Shown: in pieces, positions 1-7,430 of the stretch
Layout: every line of letters starts with the position of its first letter
Numbering within the stretch: the stretch's first letter is position 1
From: Streptosporangiaceae bacterium
Lineage (GTDB): Bacteria; Actinomycetota; Actinomycetes; Streptosporangiales; Streptosporangiaceae
DNA length: 8,645 nucleotides
Reading direction: 5' to 3'
Assembly: GCA_030052355.1 (NCBI GenBank)
Contig: JASIGS010000074.1
Location: 1 to 8,645, forward strand
Position numbers and translations under genes: made by a program
Notes under the pieces: generated by a model
The model's input: only the letters and a program-made list of their open reading frames with translations
What the model was told of the DNA's origin: nothing
Databases searched by the model: none

Positions 1-2
1 CC

Positions 3-524
3 CGGCTCGCTCAAGGCGGGGCCGAGATTGCCTGGATCAGTGTGGACACCGCTTCTGACGAGGGAGATGTACTCGACATCGAGAACGGTGACGCCACGCC
101 TCAGTCCGCGCCGGCCTGGTATGACGCCAGGCAGAAGGCAGGCGCCGGAGAATTAACGCTGTACGTTAACCGGACTAACCTTGCGGCTGTCCAGGCCGCT
201 ATGGGCACCCGCGATTACCGTTTGTGGGTTGCTACTCTTGACGGCACTACTGCTGTTTCTGGTTATGACGCGCTGGCGGGACCGGCTGCAGTCCAGTGCC
301 TGAGCGCCGCAATGATGGGCGTGAATGTCGATGGATCCCTGGTATTCGACGATACCTGGAAGCCCAAGACCATCCCCGCGCCGCCCGACCCGACTGGCAT
401 TCTCGCCCGGGTCGTTACCACGCTGACTTCGGACGTGACGTCAGCCCAGTCGTCAGTGACCACCCTGAGCACTCACCTGAGCGACACGCTTGCCGCGATC
501 ACGCTGTTGAGGGGGTTGTCATGA
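3..524 (+). CDS. Phage-type GH25/DUF1906-like protein, C-terminal part (5' partial)
   Basis: The reading frame is open at the left edge, so the N-terminus (my estimate is 40-60 residues) is missing; the visible part is 173 residues. I read it as the C-terminal part of a glycoside-hydrolase-like TIM-barrel protein found in actinobacterial phages and prophages. The clue is the acidic segment DVLDIENGDATP (visible residues 22-33), followed by a Trp-containing helix, a strand (LTLYVNRTN) and RLWVATLDG, the usual order in GH25/DUF1906-like proteins. A Pro-rich linker leads to a Ser/Thr/Leu/Val-rich helical tail (about 133-173) that may form a coiled coil. An internal GTG at 42 is not a convincing start, because the homologous fold continues upstream. 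The stop overlaps the next start (ATGA), so the two genes are probably translationally coupled as a lysis or tail cassette. Codon use is less GC-biased than in the genes downstream and includes a TTA codon (153-155). The exact substrate is unknown, and a structural tail role is possible. Confidence 0.6.
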   Translation, partial: RLAQGGAEIAWISVDTASDEGDVLDIENGDATPQSAPAWYDARQKAGAGELTLYVNRTNLAAVQAAMGTRDYRLWVATLDGTTAVSGYDALAGPAAVQCLSAAMMGVNVDGSLVFDDTWKPKTIPAPPDPTGILARVVTTLTSDVTSAQSSVTTLSTHLSDTLAAITLLRGLS

Positions 525-751
525 CCATGCCCACCCCACCGCAGCCGACGGCCGCGACCCCCACTTCCAGTTGGTTCGCCAGGCTAGTAAGCGAGGTCAC
601 TCCCGATGTCCGTACATTCATAGCTGTCGCCGGGAGTGCCGTCGTGGTTCTGCAGCAGTACTACGGCGGTGACAAGTGGTTCTCGGGCGTTATCGCTGGC
701 CTTACTGTCCTCGGAGTCCACACAATCAGCAAGTCGTCCGGCAGCAGTTAA
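521..751 (+). CDS. Holin-like small membrane protein
   Basis: This 76-residue protein starts at an ATG that overlaps the stop of the preceding gene, with a G-run (511-515) five bases upstream as ribosome binding site. A Pro/Thr-rich N-terminus is followed by an amphipathic stretch and two hydrophobic segments (about 31-47 and 53-70). They are separated by a short polar turn containing YYGGDKW, and a Ser/Lys-rich tail follows. Small two-segment membrane proteins placed directly after a lysin-like gene are typically holins, which permeabilise the inner membrane at the end of a phage cycle. The segments are short and not strongly hydrophobic, so I assign the role from size, topology and position rather than from a recognised motif. 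A membrane anchor or a small structural phage protein is the alternative. The gene ends the phage-like block. Confidence 0.5.
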   Translation: MTMPTPPQPTAATPTSSWFARLVSEVTPDVRTFIAVAGSAVVVLQQYYGGDKWFSGVIAGLTVLGVHTISKSSGSS

Positions 752-772
752 GGAATGCCGGCCGAAGCGGGT

Positions 773-798
773 CTTGGCACCGGGTCCCGGCGGCCAGG
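773..798 (+). terminator. Possible hairpin terminator after the phage-like pair
   Basis: About 20 bases after the holin-like stop, TGGC(a)CCGG-gtc-CCGG(cg)GCCA forms two stacked 4-bp helices with a small internal loop and a 3-base apical loop. A C-G pair and a wobble extend the base. There is no T-tract, which is common for actinobacterial terminators. The rest of 752-915 shows no gene, tRNA or clear attachment site. Confidence 0.35.
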
Positions 799-903
799 CC
801 AGGGCCCTTGACGGCGCAATGAGTTGTCCGCAGACGACGTCTCGTGGCTCACCGGCCTGCCCGGCAGCAGGTAAAGCCGAGCGCTCATGTCCCGCATCCG
901 GCC

Positions 904-916
904 TATCCTGACGCGG
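904..916 (+). promoter_or_regulatory. Candidate -10 box for a leaderless DUF1905 transcript
   Basis: TATCCT (904-909) fits the actinobacterial TANNNT -10 pattern. It ends six bases before the GTG start at 916, the spacing expected if transcription begins at the start codon itself. There is no Shine-Dalgarno sequence before this GTG, which agrees with leaderless initiation. No convincing -35 element is seen. Confidence 0.3.
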
Positions 917-1203
917 TGGTACTGGAATTCCGTGGTGAGATCTGGTTCTGGCGGGGCCCGGCGCCCTGGCACTTTGTCACCGTTCCCGACGAGCAGTGCG
1001 CCGAACTGGAGGCGATCGCCCGTGGGGTGACCTACGGCTGGGGCTGTATTCCTGTCACGGCTCTGATCGGCCGGACCTCATTTCAGACGTCACTGATCCC
1101 CAAGGACGGGCTGTACGTGGTGCCGGTGAAGGCGCGGGTGCGCAGCGCCGAGCGGATTGAGCTTGGCGACACGGTGTCGGTCCGGCTGTCAGTCGGTGAG
1201 TGA
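916..1203 (+). CDS. DUF1905 domain protein
   Basis: This 95-residue protein matches the DUF1905 family from end to end. It has a beta-barrel start (VLEFRGEIWFWRGPAPWHFVT), a helix with EQCAELEAIAR, the segment TYGWGCIPVTALIGRTSFQTSLIPKDG, and the closing VPVKARVRSAERIELGDTVSVRL. The biochemical role of the family is unknown; it occurs alone or fused to other small domains and is probably cytoplasmic. I chose GTG at 916 because family members usually begin right at the first strand (M-x-LEF). The longer frame from GTG 844 would add 24 Pro/His/Ala-rich residues that look non-coding, and neither start has a ribosome binding site. It lies between the phage-like block and the acyl-CoA synthetase operon and has 88 bases to the next gene, so it is likely a separate unit. 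Confidence 0.8.
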   Translation: MVLEFRGEIWFWRGPAPWHFVTVPDEQCAELEAIARGVTYGWGCIPVTALIGRTSFQTSLIPKDGLYVVPVKARVRSAERIELGDTVSVRLSVGE

Positions 1204-1281
1204 CGCCAGGTTCAGCCGGTGCGGGTGATGGTCGCTCCTGCAGGCTCCGTAGGTTGTGAGACGATTTGTCCACAGGTCGAT

Positions 1282-1288
1282 GGAGGAG
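1282..1288 (+). promoter_or_regulatory. Ribosome binding site fixing the acyl-CoA synthetase start
   Basis: GGAGGAG lies four bases before ATG 1293. It supports this start over the in-frame upstream alternative codon near 1266, which would put the ribosome binding site inside the coding sequence. Confidence 0.75.
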
Positions 1289-1292
1289 TCCG

Positions 1293-2924
1293 ATGACGAA
1301 GGACACCAGCCCAGCCGTCAGAGCCGCGACGGCGGCCGACGGAGAGCCGGCCTCCGCAGGGGTGCTCGCCGACTTGCTCGCTTCGGGTGAGCCGTCCAGC
1401 CCCGCGCTCGTCGTTCCCGATGACGGCACGGTACTCACATACGCGCAGGTCGCGACCAGGATCGAGACGCTCGCGCAGCAGCTTGTGGCGCTGGGCGTCC
1501 GGCGCGGCGACCGCGTCGCGCTCTCGCTGCCGAACGGCCCCGACGTTGTCCTTCTTCTCCTGGCCATCACCGCGGTCGGCGCCGCTGCGGCCCCTCTGAA
1601 CCCGGCCTACACCGAGCCTGAGGTCGCCTTCTATCTGGGCGACGTCGAGCCGCGGCTGCTGCTCGTGCCGGCCAGTGGCGCGGCCGCGGCGAACGCCGCG
1701 GCCGACGCCGCCGGGATCACGCTGCTCAGCGTCAAGCCGTCCGCCGACGGTCCGCCGGAGCTGGCCGGCGGTCACCGGCCGGGTGGGCCGGGCCGGCTAG
1801 CCGAAGCGGCCGGCCCGGACGATGTGGCGCTGGTGCTGCACACCAGCGGGACGACCAGCAGGCCGAAGCAAGTACCGCTGCGCCAGCGCAACCTGATGGC
1901 CTCGGCGCACACCATCGCCGGGCATTACCAGCTCGGCCGCGGGGACGTCTCGTTCTGCGTGATGCCGCTGTTCCACATCCACGGGCTTGTGGCCTCGACG
2001 TTCGCGGCGCTGGACGCGGGCGGTGCGGTCATCGCACCGCGGCGGTTCACGCCGAGCCGTTTCTGGCCGCAGGCGCGCGACCACGGAGCCACGTGGCTGT
2101 CCGCCGGACCGACCTTGCACCAGATGATCCTCGACAAGGCTGACGTGGCCGGCCCGCCGCAGACCCTGAGGTTCGTGCGCTCGTGCAGTTCGGCGCTGTC
2201 ACCCGCGCTCGCCGAGCGTGCCGAACGCGAATACGCCGTGCCCATGCTCGAGGCCTACGGCATGACCGAAGCGAGCCACCAGATGTCCTCCAACCCGCTG
2301 CCGCCCGGGGCGAGGCTCGCCGGTTCTGTGGGCGTGCCGACCGGCACGCAGATTCGCATTGCCGGCAAGACCGGGGCGTTCCTTCCCGACGGCAGCGCCG
2401 GCGAGGTCGTGATCCGCGGTCCCGGCGTGATGTCCGGCTACGTGAACAACCCGGCAGCGACGGCCGAGGCGTTCTTCGGTGAGTGGTTCCGCACCGGCGA
2501 CCGGGGCGTGCTGCGCGACGGCTACCTGTTCCTGGAGGGCCGGATCAAGGAGATGATCATCCGCGGCGGGGAGAACATCTCCCCGGCCGAGGTCGAGGCG
2601 GTGCTGCTGTCGCACCCGGCCGTCAGGGACGCCGTCTGTTTCGGGGTGGCGGACGAGAAGTACGGCGAGCTGGTCGGCGCGGCGGTGACGCTCTCCGCTC
2701 ACGCCGACGTCGCCGCGCTGACCGCGCACTGCCGCGAGCGGCTCGCGGCGTTCAAGGTGCCGGCCACGATCGACGTGCTGCCGGAGATCCCGCGCACGGC
2801 GACCGGGAAGGTGCAGCGGCGGCGGGTCGGGGAGTTCGTCGCCCAGCGGGGGATCTCGGGGGGCCAGCCCGCCGGGACGGCACAGCGGCAGCCAGGCGCG
2901 GCGGGCCAGGAGGCCGGGCCGTGA
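1293..2924 (+). CDS. AMP-forming acyl-CoA synthetase, AAE3/Pcs60/FadD7 (oxalate-CoA ligase) type
   Basis: This 543-residue adenylate-forming enzyme (ANL superfamily) activates a carboxylate with ATP and loads it onto CoA in the cytoplasm. All core motifs are present: the P-loop LHTSGTTSRPKQVPL (182-196), EAYGMTEA (320-327), TGD (401-403), the hinge region GRIKEMIIRGGENISP (416-431), and the C-domain catalytic Lys506 in PRTATGKVQRR. Subfamily marks such as LFHIHGLVAS, PTLHQMIL, RFVRSCSSALSP and HQMSSNPLPPG strongly resemble plant AAE3 and yeast Pcs60, which are oxalyl-CoA synthetases. They also recall mycobacterial FadD7, whose gene lies beside oxcA. Oxalate is therefore a reasonable substrate, but this is inferred from family resemblance; another short or dicarboxylic acid is possible. 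A Gly/Gln/Pro-rich tail of about 35 residues follows the conserved end and carries the ribosome binding site of the next gene, whose GTG overlaps this stop. The two are clearly co-translated. Confidence 0.9.
   Translation: MTKDTSPAVRAATAADGEPASAGVLADLLASGEPSSPALVVPDDGTVLTYAQVATRIETLAQQLVALGVRRGDRVALSLPNGPDVVLLLLAITAVGAAAAPLNPAYTEPEVAFYLGDVEPRLLLVPASGAAAANAAADAAGITLLSVKPSADGPPELAGGHRPGGPGRLAEAAGPDDVALVLHTSGTTSRPKQVPLRQRNLMASAHTIAGHYQLGRGDVSFCVMPLFHIHGLVASTFAALDAGGAVIAPRRFTPSRFWPQARDHGATWLSAGPTLHQMILDKADVAGPPQTLRFVRSCSSALSPALAERAEREYAVPMLEAYGMTEASHQMSSNPLPPGARLAGSVGVPTGTQIRIAGKTGAFLPDGSAGEVVIRGPGVMSGYVNNPAATAEAFFGEWFRTGDRGVLRDGYLFLEGRIKEMIIRGGENISPAEVEAVLLSHPAVRDAVCFGVADEKYGELVGAAVTLSAHADVAALTAHCRERLAAFKVPATIDVLPEIPRTATGKVQRRRVGEFVAQRGISGGQPAGTAQRQPGAAGQEAGP
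2908..2913 (+). promoter_or_regulatory. Internal ribosome binding site for the PanE-family gene
   Basis: AGGAGG sits inside the 3' end of the acyl-CoA synthetase gene, seven bases before GTG 2921. Together with the GTGA overlap it fixes the downstream start and implies coupled translation. Confidence 0.75.
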
Positions 2925-3910
2925 AGTTTGCCGTGCTCGGGGCCGGGGCGATCGGCGCCTACGTGGGCGCCGCGGTCGCCCGTGGCGGCACCGACGTCAC
3001 GCTCATAGCCAGGGGAGCGCACCTGGCGGCCATGCAGTCCGGCGGCGTGCGGGTGCTGTCCCCGCGCGGCGACTTCACGGTTCATCCCCGGGCGACCGAT
3101 GACATCGCTTCGGTCCGCGATGCGGACGTCGTGTTTGTCGCGCTCAAGGCCTACAGCCTGCCGGAGATCGCGCCGCGTCTGGGAAGCCTGCTCGCGCCTG
3201 ATGCCGCCGTCATCTGGGCGCAGAACGGCGTCCCGTGGTGGTACTTCCAGTCGCTCGGCGATGCTCCCGCGCTCGCCGGGCTCGAGAGCGTGGACCCGGG
3301 CGGCGTGATCGCGAACTCGATCGATCCGCGGCACAACGTCGGCTGCGTCGTCTATTCCTCCACGGAGATCGTCGAACCGGGGGTCATCCGGCATGTCGAG
3401 GGCACCCGGTTCACCATCGGCGAGCCAGACGGCCGCGAGTCGGAGCGGTGCCGGCAGATATCCGCCGCGTTCGCGGCCGGCGGGCTGCGGGCACCGGTCG
3501 AGTCCAGGCTGCGTGACCAGATCTGGCTCAAGCTGGTCGGCAACGTCGCGTTCAACCCGATCACAGCGCTTACCGGTGCCACCATGGCGGAGCTCGGGGC
3601 CGTGCCGGAGACGCTCGACCTGGTCCGCGCGATGTTCGCCGAGTCTGCTGGGGTGGCAGCCCGCCTGGGCGTCACGTTCCCTATATCGCTGGAACGACGG
3701 CTCGAGGCGGCGCTCGCGGTCGGCGACCACAAGACCTCGATGCTGCAGGACCTGGAGGCTGGCCGGAGGCTCGAGTTCGAGTGCATGACCGGCGCCGTCA
3801 TCGAGCTGGCCGGCCGGCTGGACGTGGACGTCCCGTACACCCGCGCCGTGCACGCGTGCGTGAAGCTGCTCGACAACCGGCGCGCGCGAGCAGGTGCCGC
3901 CGCCCGGTAG
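2921..3910 (+). CDS. PanE/ApbA-family 2-dehydropantoate reductase-like; candidate oxalyl-CoA reductase
   Basis: This 329-residue NAD(P)H oxidoreductase has a Rossmann N-domain with GAGAIG (7-12) after the first strand MKFAVLG. The Asn of QNG (101-103) and the LIARG segment after the second strand follow. The helical C-domain carries the expected catalytic Lys204 in IWLKLVGN, then NPITALTG, and SMLQDLEAGRRLEFE with the substrate-site Glu285. Fold and active-site residues fit ketopantoate reductase, which makes pantoate for CoA synthesis. However, QNGVPWWYF and the later LESVDPGG mark a divergent branch often found outside pantothenate operons, and no panB or panC is nearby. In Methylobacterium extorquens a PanE homologue (PanE2) is the oxalyl-CoA reductase that makes glyoxylate. 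With an oxalate-CoA-ligase-type gene overlapping upstream, that role is attractive here but unproven. Reduction of another 2-oxo acid or acyl-CoA remains possible. Confidence 0.82.
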   Translation: MKFAVLGAGAIGAYVGAAVARGGTDVTLIARGAHLAAMQSGGVRVLSPRGDFTVHPRATDDIASVRDADVVFVALKAYSLPEIAPRLGSLLAPDAAVIWAQNGVPWWYFQSLGDAPALAGLESVDPGGVIANSIDPRHNVGCVVYSSTEIVEPGVIRHVEGTRFTIGEPDGRESERCRQISAAFAAGGLRAPVESRLRDQIWLKLVGNVAFNPITALTGATMAELGAVPETLDLVRAMFAESAGVAARLGVTFPISLERRLEAALAVGDHKTSMLQDLEAGRRLEFECMTGAVIELAGRLDVDVPYTRAVHACVKLLDNRRARAGAAAR

Positions 3911-3937
3911 CTGCCCGGGCTGGCGACCGCGGCTTTA

Positions 3938-3957
3938 CCGAACCGAAGTGGGTTCGG
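3938..3957 (+). terminator. Hairpin after the acyl-CoA synthetase/PanE operon
   Basis: CCGAACC and GGTTCGG form a perfect 7-bp stem around a 6-base loop, 27 bases after the reductase stop. No T-run follows, so termination is likely but not certain. The rest of 3911-4064 shows no gene; it should contain the promoter of the secreted protein, but I cannot pick a convincing box. Confidence 0.45.
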
Positions 3958-4064
3958 AATGGCGCCGTGTCAATTTTCCTGCAACCCCCGAGAAGGCTTG
4001 TGTGGTCTAACGGCTCGCCAGGATTCCTGGGATCCGAACCGCAATGAGAAAGGGACGCGATCAA

Positions 4065-4526
4065 ATGAAGCTGACTGTCAGAAGGCCGGCCACGAAGTTC
4101 GCCCGGTTAGCCGCCGTCATCGCGGTCACCGTCGTGTGCGTGACCTGCGTGACGACGATCGCCGCGGCGGCGGCCACCCACCCGGGATCGGCCGCTCGCC
4201 CGGCCGCGACCACGAGCAGTGGCTGGCACCTGCGGCTTTCCGTGGCGCCTGGCATCACCGAGGCGGCAGTCTGCGAATACGCAGCCGTCCGGGAGGGCGA
4301 CGACTGCACGCTCTGGCTCGGCTACTCAGACTCGGTGCGGCAGGTTCTGGCCGCCACGAGCAAGACATACACCGGCCATATCGATGTCATCTGGGAACCG
4401 GCCGAGTTCAATGTCACACAGGGCACCGCTTATGCGACTAAGGGTCACTGGAATGAATGCAGTCTGCCTTCAGGTTCCGGCAGCCTGGTCGTGACTGCGC
4501 AGAATGGCGTGCCTAACTGCGACTGA
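4065..4526 (+). CDS. Small secreted protein with four mature cysteines, unknown function
   Basis: This is a 153-residue protein I do not recognise. It opens with a classic Sec signal peptide: basic MKLTVRRPATKFAR, a hydrophobic core at about 16-32, and an alanine run ending near residue 37 (AAAAA-THP), where signal peptidase I should cut. No lipobox is present. The mature part is about 115 residues, starting with a Ser/Thr/Ala-rich spacer and then a probably beta-rich domain. It holds four cysteines (70, 81, 132, 152), enough for two disulfide bonds, and the last is the penultimate residue. Two more cysteines lie inside the signal peptide. ATG 4065 is preferred over the in-frame ATG 4044 because AAAGGGA (4049-4055) lies at suitable spacing and the signal peptide starts there. 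Leu15 is encoded by TTA (4107-4109), rare in such genomes. It is flanked by hairpins on both sides, so it is probably monocistronic. Confidence 0.72.
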   Translation: MKLTVRRPATKFARLAAVIAVTVVCVTCVTTIAAAAATHPGSAARPAATTSSGWHLRLSVAPGITEAAVCEYAAVREGDDCTLWLGYSDSVRQVLAATSKTYTGHIDVIWEPAEFNVTQGTAYATKGHWNECSLPSGSGSLVVTAQNGVPNCD

Positions 4527-4554
4527 CGGCGCGGCAGAACGGTTAGCATCAGGG

Positions 4555-4589
4555 CCTTGCCCGGCGGGCATGCGCGCTGCCGGGCAAGG
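4555..4589 (+). terminator. Strong hairpin terminator after the secreted-protein gene
   Basis: CCTTGCCCGGC and its exact reverse complement form an 11-bp stem with a 13-base loop, beginning 28 bases after the stop codon. Further G-C pairs lie outside a single G-G mismatch. There is no T-tract, as is usual in high-GC actinomycetes. It separates this gene from the clpC-type gene. Confidence 0.6.
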
Positions 4590-4610
4590 GCCCGCGACGC
4601 TCGCCGCAAC

Positions 4611-4642
4611 CGCATATAGATCGATTTTGTAGGCAATACCCT
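4611..4642 (+). promoter_or_regulatory. AT-rich patch, possible promoter of the clpC-type gene
   Basis: Between the hairpin and the clpC-type start (4590-4786) the only AT-rich stretch is here. It contains TATAGAT and the TANNNT-like TACCCT (4637-4642). A clear -35 partner is lacking. I see no HAIR (HspR), CIRCE (HrcA) or CtsR-type operator. The rest of this gap shows no gene. Confidence 0.25.
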
Positions 4643-4786
4643 CGGTGCGGCGCGGCCTTGGCGGCCGGGTGCGCGTCGGCCAAGCCGGGGCTGCCGGGGC
4701 CGGGCAAGTTCGTGGGGTCGGGACGGCCGTGGCGGGTACAGGTCCCTGGTAGGCAACGCGTGCCGGGCATATCGGGGGACTTGCCA

Positions 4787-7330
<2,544 letters not shown>

Positions 7331-7336
7331 CGGACT

Positions 7337-7420
7337 GACACCGTGACGTTTGCGCGGCAGTTGCGCGGCGACAAATCAGTCCGAAACCGGCGCCGGAGGC
7401 CGCGCAATCGTCACGGTGTC
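7337..7420. terminator. Long inverted repeat, probable bidirectional terminator between convergent genes
   Basis: Bases 7337-7358 pair with 7399-7420 over 22 bp with a single T-T mismatch (7349/7408) around a 40-base loop. It lies between the clpC-type stop (7330) and the kinase stop on the other strand (7431), so it can end transcripts from both sides. The loop holds a second copy of TTGCGCGGC (7361-7369; first copy 7350-7358), either of which can pair with 7399-7407. It also holds CAGTCCG (7377-7383), complementary to 7331-7337. Confidence 0.6.
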
Positions 7421-7430
7421 GCGGCTGGGG

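Noticed and set aside
844..915. Longer GTG start for the DUF1905 protein
   Set aside because: The added residues are not domain-like, no ribosome binding site precedes 844, and the family normally begins at the strand encoded from 916.
1255..1274. TGTG-N12-CACA imperfect palindrome upstream of the acyl-CoA synthetase, as a regulator site
   Set aside because: Only four bases per arm match and the inner bases do not; it can easily arise by chance. The nearby CCTGCAGG palindrome (1237-1244) is equally uninformative.
2483..2920. In-frame upstream extension of the PanE-family protein
   Set aside because: The extension is Arg/Gly-rich noise overlapping conserved acyl-CoA synthetase sequence. The Rossmann strand and the ribosome binding site fix the start at 2921.
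2699..3853. A minus-strand open frame of 384 codons opposite the PanE-family gene
   Set aside because: It has no recognisable domain and lies antisense to a well-supported reductase; it is a codon-bias shadow.
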